Positions 7,438 through 12,654 of a stretch of DNA of 15,306 nt are shown here, in pieces; within the stretch, counting starts at the first letter, position 1; the number at the start of each line of letters is the position of its first letter. The stretch comes from an uncultured Sphingomonas sp. GTDB lineage: Bacteria > Pseudomonadota > Alphaproteobacteria > Sphingomonadales > Sphingomonadaceae. The notes beneath the pieces were generated by a model. That model made no database searches. It saw only the letters and a program-made list of their open reading frames with translations, and had not been told where the DNA came from. A program made the position numbers and the translations under genes. The stretch covers positions 1 to 15,306 of the forward strand of contig NZ_CAKZHV010000026.1 in the NCBI RefSeq assembly GCF_936927845.1. The letters are read 5' to 3'.

Positions 7438-8007
7438 TTAATTCCCTGCTGCGGGCGCTGCGCCGACACCTTCTGCTATTTCCTCAACGAGTTTGGCACA
7501 GAAGGCGGGCAAATCATTGGGATCGCGGCTGGTAACAAGGCCGTTGTCGACCACGACTTCCTCATTGGTCCATGCACCGCCGGCGTTCTCGATATCGACC
7601 TTCAGCGTCGGGTAGGACGTCAAGGTGCGACCCTCAAGCACGCCCGCCTCAATCAATGTCCAGGGTGCGTGGCATATGGCCGCAACAGGTTTTTTCTGAT
7701 CGAAGAAAGCCCGGATGAAACCAATTGCCTCGACGCTGCCGCGCAGCTTGTCGGCACCGACAGTCCCTCCGGGCACAACAAGTCCGTCGAAATCGTCGGC
7801 TTTCACCTCGGAAAACGTCTTGTCGATAGGATAGCTGCCGCCCTCGTCAAGATCGCTATTGACTGTGCGAGCCTTGCCCGGTTCAAAACTGATCACGGTC
7901 ACTTTGCCACCAGCGTCCTCGACAGCTTGCTTGGGCTTCGAGAATTCTGGTTCTTCCGTCCCGCGGGGTGCGATCAGAATAGCAACCGATTTGCCTTCCA
8001 AAGTCAT
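7438..8007 (-). CDS. PfpI/DJ-1 family protein (YhbO-like deglycase/stress protein)
   Basis: The 189-residue single-domain type 1 glutamine-amidotransferase-like protein is of the DJ-1/PfpI family. The nucleophile elbow AAICHAPW puts the reactive cysteine at C112 with H113 next to it, and the partner acid is E18 or E19 in RGTEEPEF. VVPGGTVGADKLR (78-90) is the usual family loop. E. coli YhbO and relatives are reported to act on methylglyoxal or glycated targets and to protect against stress; some are annotated as PfpI proteases. The exact activity here is not readable. AGGAAA lies about 8 bp before the ATG. The gene follows the formaldehyde dehydrogenase by 31 bp on the same strand, so the two form an operon and share its EcfG-like promoter. 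The last residues (VGAAPAAGN) are a low-complexity tail. Confidence 0.92.
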   Translation of the reverse strand: MTLEGKSVAILIAPRGTEEPEFSKPKQAVEDAGGKVTVISFEPGKARTVNSDLDEGGSYPIDKTFSEVKADDFDGLVVPGGTVGADKLRGSVEAIGFIRAFFDQKKPVAAICHAPWTLIEAGVLEGRTLTSYPTLKVDIENAGGAWTNEEVVVDNGLVTSRDPNDLPAFCAKLVEEIAEGVGAAPAAGN

Positions 8008-8038
8008 AATTCATTTCCTATTCCGTCGAAGACTAAGG

Positions 8039-9178
8039 TCAGATGCCCGGCTTGAGCACGACCTTCGTCCAGCCAGCATCGCGCTCGTCAAAATGCTTGT
8101 AGGCGTCTGGTGCCTGATCAAGCGGCAGTCGGTGCGAGATAATTTGGGCAGGATTGGCCCGGCCTTGCTCGATAAGCTTCATCAGTCGCCGGTTGTAGTG
8201 CTTTACATTGCACTGGCCGGTGCCGATCTTCTGGCCCTTGAACCAGAAGTTGCCGAAATCGAACGCCATCTTGCCTTCCTTCTGGAGATCGTCGGGCGCG
8301 TTCGGGTCTTCCGGAATGAACACGCCGACGACGCCAATTCCGCCGGTGGCCTTCGTGCTTTTGACGAGGCAGTTCATCGTGTAATTGCTGCGCTCCTTGC
8401 CGTGGCGATCGCAACACTGATACCCGACCGCCTCGACCCCCCGGTCGGTCCCGAGCCCGCCGGTCGCGTCAAGGATCTGCTGGGCGGGATCGCCCTTGCG
8501 CATGTCGATCGGAATAGCGCCCATCGCCTCGGCCAGTTTCAGCCGGTCATCGTGAGAATCGACCACGAAGATCTGAGAGGCACCACGAATTTCGGCTGAG
8601 TGCGCGGCCATCAAACCGACCGGCCCGGCGCCGTAGATCGCGATGCTTTCGCCAGGCAGGAAACCCGACAGTTCGACGCCATGCCAACCGGTGGGGAAGA
8701 TGTCGGAGAGCATGACATAGTCATCCTCCTTCTCCTCAGCGTCCTCAGGCAGTTTCAGACAATTGAAGTCCGCATAAGGAACGCGCATCAACTCGGCCTG
8801 ACCACCTTGCCACGGACCCATCTCGGCAAAGCCATACGCTGCGCCGGCGGTCCCAGGGTTGGTCGTGAGGCAGAAACCCGTCAAACCGCGTTCGCAGTTT
8901 TCGCAGAAACCGCAACCGACGTTGAACGGCATGCACACGCGATCGCCCTTCTTGATACGATCTACGGCAGCGCCAACTTCGATGACCTCGCCAAGGTTTT
9001 CGTGACCGAAGACCCTACCCTTCTCGAAGCTGGTACGGCCCTCATACATGTGAAGGTCCGACCCGCAGATATTGGTCGTGGTCAGCCGGATGATAACATC
9101 GGTCTGCTTTTCGATTTTGGGATCATCGACGGTACTGACAGAAACATCTTTGGGCCCGTTGTACACGACAGCTTTCAC
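8039..9178 (-). CDS. fdhA: Glutathione-independent formaldehyde dehydrogenase, zinc-dependent
   Basis: The 379-residue zinc MDR enzyme is of the Pseudomonas putida FdhA type. In that family a tightly bound NAD lets it oxidise formaldehyde, or dismutate aldehydes, without glutathione. Catalytic zinc residues are C38 and H59 (FGHEN), with D159 as the probable third ligand in LSDIFPTGWHG. Structural zinc cysteines are C89, C92, C95 and C103. The Rossmann motif is GAGPVG (183-188). YQCCDRHGKE and FWFKGQKIGTGQC are segments I associate with this subfamily. It is slightly shorter than the P. putida enzyme (about 400 residues), so other aldehyde substrates are possible. The start is GTG (9176-9178), preceded by AAGGA within a GA-rich run. 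It heads a two-gene operon with the pfpI-like gene. Its leader carries an EcfG-like promoter and a 16-codon ORF. Confidence 0.92.
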   Translation of the reverse strand: MKAVVYNGPKDVSVSTVDDPKIEKQTDVIIRLTTTNICGSDLHMYEGRTSFEKGRVFGHENLGEVIEVGAAVDRIKKGDRVCMPFNVGCGFCENCERGLTGFCLTTNPGTAGAAYGFAEMGPWQGGQAELMRVPYADFNCLKLPEDAEEKEDDYVMLSDIFPTGWHGVELSGFLPGESIAIYGAGPVGLMAAHSAEIRGASQIFVVDSHDDRLKLAEAMGAIPIDMRKGDPAQQILDATGGLGTDRGVEAVGYQCCDRHGKERSNYTMNCLVKSTKATGGIGVVGVFIPEDPNAPDDLQKEGKMAFDFGNFWFKGQKIGTGQCNVKHYNRRLMKLIEQGRANPAQIISHRLPLDQAPDAYKHFDERDAGWTKVVLKPGI

Positions 9179-9214
9179 GGATCCTTTCCTTTCGCAACTC
9201 TTCTCAACGCGTCA

Positions 9215-9265
9215 TCAAATCGAGACCTTGCTGATGATCCGGTCCATCGCAACGGCGGAGGACAT
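9215..9265 (-). CDS. Possible 16-residue leader peptide upstream of fdhA
   Basis: The ATG at 9263-9265 is preceded by GGAAGG at a spacing of 5 bases, a better ribosome site than most in this window. The product would be MSSAVAMDRIISKVSI, ending at tandem TGA TGA. It lies between the EcfG-like promoter and the fdhA GTG, so the promoter would place it near the 5' end of the message. The downstream gene begins 36 bp later. It could be a leader or coupling peptide, or chance. The frame is also open upstream for about 12 codons (HKVQETEITWKGA), so it could be a relic of a longer gene. No family recognised. Confidence 0.3.
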   Translation of the reverse strand: MSSAVAMDRIISKVSI

Positions 9266-9295
9266 CGCACCCTTCCAGGTGATCTCAGTTTCCTG

Positions 9296-9320
9296 AACCT
9301 TGTGCTACCTGAGAGGTTCC
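9296..9320 (-). promoter_or_regulatory. EcfG-like general-stress promoter for fdhA-pfpI
   Basis: On the minus strand GGAAC (9316-9320) is followed after 16 bp by GGTT (9296-9299). The alphaproteobacterial EcfG consensus is GGAAC, 16-17 bp, CGTT; only the first base of the -10 differs. It lies about 120 bp upstream of the fdhA start codon. GAACC and GGTTC are also inverted repeats, so a dimeric regulator site is the main alternative. Confidence 0.5.
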
Positions 9321-9382
9321 TTCTCGTGGGCTATCCCCTGGGATCGATTTACGGCGGTTTTCAGAATGACTGGGCCAGAATG

Positions 9383-9500
9383 GCCGAATAACGCTCTAAA
9401 CGGAGGCGACCTGCGCCGCGCGGGAGGCGCGCCCGCCGCCGTCGACTGAACCGCCGTCGACTAAGCGGGCACCGCCGCGCCCGGCACCGCGCTCCAAGGC
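9383..9500. repeat. Very GC-rich spacer with short repeats
   Basis: Together with the fdhA leader this fills the gap between fdhA and the GlcG-like gene. It is markedly more GC-rich than its surroundings. CCGCCGTCGACT occurs twice, at 9436-9447 and 9451-9462. A small perfect stem, GCGCG (9418-9422) with CGCGC (9428-9432), has a 5-base loop. GGCACCGC is also repeated near 9469 and 9483. Any of these could end the transcript of the GlcG-like gene, but none has a T-run. Confidence 0.35.
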
Positions 9501-9920
9501 TCAGCCGCGCGCGAACGCCTGCGCCGCCGCCTCGGCCACGCCTTGGTCTTGCTTGCCGGTGCCGCCCGACACGCCCACCGCGCCGATCACCATCTCGCCC
9601 TCCTTTATCGGCACACCCCCGGCGAAGATCATCACCTTGCCGTCGTTGGAGGCATGGATGCCGTAGAAGTCATCGCCCGGCTGGGCGAGCTTTGCCAGCG
9701 CCTTGGTTTCGACGTCGAACGCGCGCGCCGTCCACGCCTTGCCGATCGCGATGTCGACGCTGCCGCGCCACGCATCGTCCATCCGCGCGAACGCCAGGAG
9801 GCAGCCGCCCGCGTCCACCACCGCGATGTTCATCGGGTTGCCGATCCGCTCGGCCTCCGCGATCCCCGCATCGATGATCGTCCGCGCGTCGTTCAGGTCG
9901 AGCGTCTGGGTGGTGCGCAT
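9501..9920 (-). CDS. GlcG/HbpS family protein (DUF336, heme-binding-like)
   Basis: The product has 139 residues from the ATG at 9918-9920, the normal size for this family. A GTG at 9983 would add 21 low-complexity residues (MGGGAAAY...) that relatives lack, so I use the ATG. Family segments are NIAVVDAGGCLLAFARMDDA (31-50), IGKAWTARAF (about 59-68), IFAGGVPI and VIGAVGVSGGTGKQDQ. Members include GlcG of glycolate-utilisation loci and HbpS, a secreted heme-binding redox sensor of Streptomyces. No signal peptide is visible, so this one is probably cytosolic; its function is not known. It lies 106 bp downstream of the first ABM-family gene on the same strand. The ribosome site is weak. Base composition is more GC-rich than in adjacent genes, which may mark a separate origin. 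Confidence 0.88.
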   Translation of the reverse strand: MRTTQTLDLNDARTIIDAGIAEAERIGNPMNIAVVDAGGCLLAFARMDDAWRGSVDIAIGKAWTARAFDVETKALAKLAQPGDDFYGIHASNDGKVMIFAGGVPIKEGEMVIGAVGVSGGTGKQDQGVAEAAAQAFARG

Positions 9921-10026
9921 GGTGTGTCTCTGTGGCCGGTTCGGGGAAAGCCGTTCAACGTACGCCGCCGCCCCACCCCCCACACGCGGGCGATGAAAGC
10001 GACGCGCTAGGGTGCCGACCGCTCCG

Positions 10027-10320
10027 CTATTTTGCGGCCAGCAGGGTGAACTTGTGAATCTGCGGCGGTTCGGAGAACAGCTCTTCTGCCTTGTCCATCA
10101 GTGCGGCGGCGACCTTGCCGTCGAGATGGGCCTGCCGGTCCTCCTCCGTGTCGAACGTATCGAAGATCGCGTACGCACCGGGACCTTCCTCGATAGCATA
10201 CCAGGTCAAAGTGCCCGCCTCAGCTTGAACGAGCGGCAATGCCGAGGTCAGGAAATTGGCCACATCACGCTCTTTTCCGGGCTTGGCCTTCAGTGGTACA
10301 TACAGGGCAAGTTTGGGCAT
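10027..10320 (-). CDS. Antibiotic biosynthesis monooxygenase (ABM) domain protein, first copy
   Basis: This 97-residue single-domain protein has the ABM/YgiN-type ferredoxin-like fold. The start PKLALYVPLKAKPGKERDVANFL is the typical first strand and helix. AGTLTWYAIE, AYAIFDTFDTEEDRQAHL (H65) and the terminal strand HKFTLLA complete it. Some members, such as E. coli YgiN, oxidise quinols or related aromatics; others act on heme or polyketides. The substrate here is unknown. The quinone theme of the neighbours makes a quinol role plausible but unproven. GAGGAG sits about 7 bp before the ATG. An EcfG-like promoter lies 45-70 bp upstream and a hairpin closes the preceding SDR operon, so this gene appears to be an independent stress-inducible unit, perhaps with the GlcG-like gene. 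It is only distantly similar to the second ABM copy at 11379-11675. Confidence 0.9.
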   Translation of the reverse strand: MPKLALYVPLKAKPGKERDVANFLTSALPLVQAEAGTLTWYAIEEGPGAYAIFDTFDTEEDRQAHLDGKVAAALMDKAEELFSEPPQIHKFTLLAAK

Positions 10321-10364
10321 AAATGACTCCTCAAGTGAAACCGACAGTCATTATTCGGCAGAGT

Positions 10365-10390
10365 AACGGGAGAGCGGGCCGGTACGTTCC
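10365..10390 (-). promoter_or_regulatory. EcfG-like general-stress promoter for the first ABM gene
   Basis: On the minus strand GGAAC (10386-10390) is followed after exactly 17 bp by CGTT (10365-10368), a full match to the alphaproteobacterial EcfG consensus. The ATG is 45 bp beyond the -10. The site lies in a true intergenic region immediately after the candidate terminator of the SDR operon, which supports it as a fresh start of transcription. Confidence 0.6.
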
Positions 10391-10394
10391 CCAT

Positions 10395-10421
10395 GAGGCG
10401 GAGCACACGCGGCCCCGCCTC
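10395..10421 (-). terminator. Hairpin at the end of the SDR operon
   Basis: GAGGCGG (10395-10401) pairs perfectly with CCGCCTC (10415-10421) around a 13-base loop. It begins 11 bp past the SDR stop codon (10432-10434) in the direction of transcription and ends 5 bp before the -35 of the next promoter. No T-run follows. Confidence 0.5.
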
Positions 10422-10431
10422 CTCGTCGAAA

Positions 10432-11172
10432 TCAGAACTGCTGGGCGGTCGGCCGGATGACGATCGCGTTGACGTCGACGTCATCAGGTTGTTCGACAGC
10501 GAACGCGATAGCACGCGCCACCGATGCCGCCGGGATGGCCTGCTTGTAGAAGTCCAGCACCGTCTCGGCAGCCGTACCCGACGTCGTGAACTTCAGGTCG
10601 CTCTCGACGGCTCCGGGCTCGATCGACGTGACGCGGACCTTCTCGCCCACCTCCTGGCGAAGACCTTCGCTGATCGCGCTGACGGCGAACTTGGTGCCGG
10701 AATAGACCGTGCCGCCCGGGGCGAAGACCTTGATGCCGGCGACCGAACTCAGGTTGATGATGTGGCCGCTGCCCTGCTCCAGGAAGCCGGGAAGAGCCGC
10801 GGCGATGCCGTAGAGCGTGCCCTTCAAATTGACGTCGATCATCTGGTCCCACTCGTCGGTGTTGACCTCGGCCATCGGACGGATCGGCATCAGACCGGCG
10901 TTGTTGATCAGTATGTCGAGACGGCCGAAGTCGGCGACGATCGCGGCGACGACGGACTGGACCGCCGACTTGTCAGTGACGTCGAGCGCATAGGCGCGTG
11001 CCGTTCCGCCGTTCTCGGCGATCTGCGCGACGACCTCGTCGAGCTTGTCCTTGCGCCGTGCGGCGATGGCGACCTTCGCACCGCGTTCGGCGAGAAGACG
11101 CGCGGTCTCGGCGCCGATGCCGGTGCTCCCGCCAGTGATGAGAACAACCTTGCCTTCGATACCTTTGGTCAT
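10432..11172 (-). CDS. Classical SDR family oxidoreductase
   Basis: The 246-residue short-chain dehydrogenase/reductase is of classical length. The cofactor motif is TGGSTGIG (13-20), followed by ARRKDKL (38-44), whose basic residues favour NADPH. NNAG is at 90-93, structural N115 in VNLKG, the catalytic serine is S142 or S143 in NLSSVAG, and YSGTK gives Y157 and K161. PGAVESDL follows as the usual PG motif. The sequence resembles the YdfG-like group that reduces small hydroxy-acid semialdehydes and other carbonyls; the substrate cannot be read. GAAGGA lies 10 bp before the ATG. It is the last gene of a minus-strand set running from the Hsp31-like gene, and starts 13 bp after the stop of the 60-residue ORF. 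That tight packing indicates co-transcription. The hairpin at 10395-10421 follows. Confidence 0.94.
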   Translation of the reverse strand: MTKGIEGKVVLITGGSTGIGAETARLLAERGAKVAIAARRKDKLDEVVAQIAENGGTARAYALDVTDKSAVQSVVAAIVADFGRLDILINNAGLMPIRPMAEVNTDEWDQMIDVNLKGTLYGIAAALPGFLEQGSGHIINLSSVAGIKVFAPGGTVYSGTKFAVSAISEGLRQEVGEKVRVTSIEPGAVESDLKFTTSGTAAETVLDFYKQAIPAASVARAIAFAVEQPDDVDVNAIVIRPTAQQF

Positions 11173-11185
11173 GACTGTGTTTCCT

Positions 11186-11368
11186 TCACTTCAGATGTTG
11201 ATTTTTCGCTGGGTCGCGGCCCCGCGCCAGCGGGTAGCCGCGTGGATGAACGAGGCCCATAAGGCCCGCGCGAAGCGCAGGTGCCAACAGGCCGATCATC
11301 CGCAGTTCCTCTATGTAGAACGGTTGTGCCAGCAGCGCCGACCCCACCCATTCTTTAAGCTTGCCCAT
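11186..11368 (-). CDS. Unrecognised 60-residue protein in the ABM-SDR operon
   Basis: The ATG at 11366-11368 is preceded by AAGGG at 7 bases; the ribosome site overlaps the stop codon (TAA) of the upstream ABM gene. The stop is 13 bp before the SDR start. This spacing suggests a translated, coupled gene. The product begins MGKLKEWVGSALLAQPFYIE. A mildly hydrophobic stretch (MIGLLAPALRAGLMGLVHP) follows at about 24-42, and the tail is basic (RGRDPAKNQHLK). It may be a small membrane-associated or amphipathic protein. I do not recognise the family, and a C-terminal scrap of a decayed gene is possible. A longer frame running through from 11578 overlaps the ABM gene and is not supported. Confidence 0.5.
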   Translation of the reverse strand: MGKLKEWVGSALLAQPFYIEELRMIGLLAPALRAGLMGLVHPRGYPLARGRDPAKNQHLK

Positions 11369-11378
11369 GGCAGCACCC

Positions 11379-11675
11379 TTAGGTCGCGGAGACGGGGTTG
11401 AGGACAAACGCGGCGCGCTCGGCCAGATCGCCGATCTGAGAGAGGTAGTTTTGGAAGTGGGGCGTCGCGCGGTGGGCGGTAACCGCATCCGCGTCCGCGT
11501 ACAGCTCGTCGAGGACGAAGCGGTTCGGATCGCTCTGGTCCTGCCAGAGATCGTAGCGCAAATTGCCCGGTTCGGCACGGCTTGGCTTTAGCATGGCGTC
11601 GAGCAGAGCGCGCAGGCGGTCGACGGTATCCGCACGGGCGGTTAGGACGGCGACGATCTTCACGTTGGCGGTCAT
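11379..11675 (-). CDS. Antibiotic biosynthesis monooxygenase (ABM) domain protein, second copy (putative quinol monooxygenase)
   Basis: The product has 98 residues from the ATG at 11673-11675. A longer frame from 11750 would add 25 residues before the conserved first strand and overlap the upstream gene's stop, so I reject it. The pattern is that of YgiN-like quinol monooxygenases: VKIVAVLTARADTVDRLRAL, then E35-PGNLRYDLWQD, then FVLDELYADADAVTAH (H68) and PHFQNYL (H73 onward). E. coli YgiN takes part in a quinone redox cycle with the reductase MdaB; a similar pairing with the adjacent SDR is a guess. CAGGA precedes the ATG. The gene follows the Hsp31-like gene after 71 bp holding a strong hairpin, and its stop codon abuts the ribosome site of the 60-residue ORF. 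Confidence 0.9.
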   Translation of the reverse strand: MTANVKIVAVLTARADTVDRLRALLDAMLKPSRAEPGNLRYDLWQDQSDPNRFVLDELYADADAVTAHRATPHFQNYLSQIGDLAERAAFVLNPVSAT

Positions 11676-11706
11676 GGCACCATATCCTGTCCTGGTTATA
11701 TCCGAA

Positions 11707-11731
11707 GCGGGGCGCATCCTGAGCGCCCCGC
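11707..11731 (-). terminator. Strong hairpin between the Hsp31-like gene and second ABM gene
   Basis: GCGGGGCGC (11707-11715) and GCGCCCCGC (11723-11731) form a perfect 9-bp GC stem with a 7-base loop, 16 bp after the Hsp31-like stop. No T-run follows. It may be a partial terminator or processing barrier that sets different levels for the first gene and the three behind it. Confidence 0.5.
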
Positions 11732-11746
11732 CCGTCATCCTGGTAC

Positions 11747-12541
11747 TCACGCAGCGGCGCGATCGAGGGCTTCGATCAAAGCGTCGGCCATGGCTTGGTC
11801 CGACGCCGGATTCTGACCCGTGATCAGCTCCCGGTCCACGACGACATTCGAAGCGAAGTTCTTGTCGGTGACAGAGACGTCGCCACCGGCCGACCGCAGC
11901 GCCTTTTCCATGTCGAAGAAGAGCTCGCCCTTCAGCACTTGCTCCTCAGCGATCTTCTCCTCGCTCGCCGAGAAGACGGTCATGCGGTAGCCTGAGTAGA
12001 TCCAGTCTCGCGCCAGATCGGCCGCCCCGGCGTCATCGCCTTCCTCCAGCGCCTTGCGGAAGGCCGGAGCATCGTCGAGCGTAGAAACAACGACCACCGG
12101 TCCGTGGCAGAGGAGCGCGGTCGGCTTGGCCGCCGCGTGGAAGTGACGGAGGATCGTGCCCGCATCGCGGTCCTGCATCAGATCGACGATGGGAGCGTGA
12201 CCTCCCGGCACGAACACGCCAACGAAGCCGTCCAGACCCTCGTCGACAACCGATTTCAGCGTGCGGACGTCGTTCATGGCCGGGTGGCTGGCGAAGAAGT
12301 CCTTGGCGCGCTGGTATGCCGCCTCATCACCGCCAAAGTGGTCCTTCGTGTCGGAGCCGGCGTCGATGTGCGGCTTGGTCCCGTTGGGCGTAGCGAGAAC
12401 AATATCATAGCCGGCGTCGAGCAGTGCCAGCGCGGGGACTGTCGTCTCGTTGAGATACTGACCGACCGTTGCGGTACTGCCGCTACGCAGACCGAGCTGT
12501 GTCGCGTTCGATCCAAGAACGAGAACCTGACCCTTGCTCAT
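11747..12541 (-). CDS. DJ-1/PfpI superfamily protein, Hsp31-like
   Basis: The product has 264 residues from the ATG at 12539-12541. An ATG 12 bp upstream also exists, but its codons contain the ribosome site GGAGGT used by the inner ATG, so the inner start is preferred. The reactive cysteine is C145 in ALLCHGPVV with H146; the partner acid is probably E32 in VGQYLNETTVPALAL. FVPGGHAPIVDL (110-121) and the late ELITGQNPASD segment match the longer Hsp31-type proteins. Members of that group act as glyoxalase III (methylglyoxal to lactate without glutathione), deglycases or holding chaperones; which applies here is not decided. It is the first gene of the minus-strand set and is divergent from lysR across 113 bp. 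A good sigma-70-like promoter and a palindrome at 12626-12643 sit between them, making it the likely main target of that LysR protein. Confidence 0.92.
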   Translation of the reverse strand: MSKGQVLVLGSNATQLGLRSGSTATVGQYLNETTVPALALLDAGYDIVLATPNGTKPHIDAGSDTKDHFGGDEAAYQRAKDFFASHPAMNDVRTLKSVVDEGLDGFVGVFVPGGHAPIVDLMQDRDAGTILRHFHAAAKPTALLCHGPVVVVSTLDDAPAFRKALEEGDDAGAADLARDWIYSGYRMTVFSASEEKIAEEQVLKGELFFDMEKALRSAGGDVSVTDKNFASNVVVDRELITGQNPASDQAMADALIEALDRAAA

Positions 12542-12601
12542 CTGAACCTCCATGTTCGCGGCGCCCGTCGCCGATGGATGGGAAATGGGCCTCGTTGATA
12601 T

Positions 12602-12630
12602 ATTCTAGAAGTTTATCTTTTTGATGTCAG
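12602..12630 (-). promoter_or_regulatory. Sigma-70-like promoter of the Hsp31-like operon
   Basis: On the minus strand CTGACA (12625-12630) is followed after 17 bp by TAGAAT (12602-12607); each hexamer matches the consensus at 5 of 6 positions. The surrounding sequence is the most AT-rich in the window. The start would fall near 12595, about 55 bases before the ATG. The -35 overlaps the palindrome at 12626-12643. Confidence 0.55.
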
Positions 12631-12643
12631 ATATACGTCTGAC
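12626..12643. promoter_or_regulatory. Candidate LysR operator (palindrome in divergent spacer)
   Basis: GTCAGA-N6-TCTGAC is a perfect 6+6 inverted repeat lying 12 bp before the lysR ATG and next to its AGGA ribosome site. It overlaps the -35 of the divergent promoter. LysR proteins usually bind such symmetric sites in divergent spacers and repress their own gene. Assignment to this LysR is by position only. Confidence 0.5.
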
Positions 12644-12654
12644 AGGATGACTGC

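Noticed and set aside
9284..9321. Possible H-type pseudoknot on the minus strand (GAACCT/AGGTTC with CTCAG/CTGAG) and a CTCTCAGG similar to part of the glycine riboswitch
   Set aside because: The first stem uses the same bases as the EcfG-like -35 and -10, so it would be upstream of, or at, the transcript start. The conserved glycine aptamer core is absent, and no known aptamer fits.
9501..9983. Longer, 160-residue version of the GlcG-like protein starting at GTG 9983
   Set aside because: The 21 added residues are low-complexity and precede the normal family start at the ATG at 9920.
10393..11262. 289-codon plus-strand frame opposite the SDR gene
   Set aside because: The SDR motifs on the minus strand are complete, while the plus-strand product is Arg/Asp-rich with no recognisable domain.
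11379..11750. Longer, 123-residue version of the second ABM protein
   Set aside because: The extra 25 residues read through the GC hairpin at 11707-11731 and overlap the upstream stop; the family begins at MTANVKIVAV.
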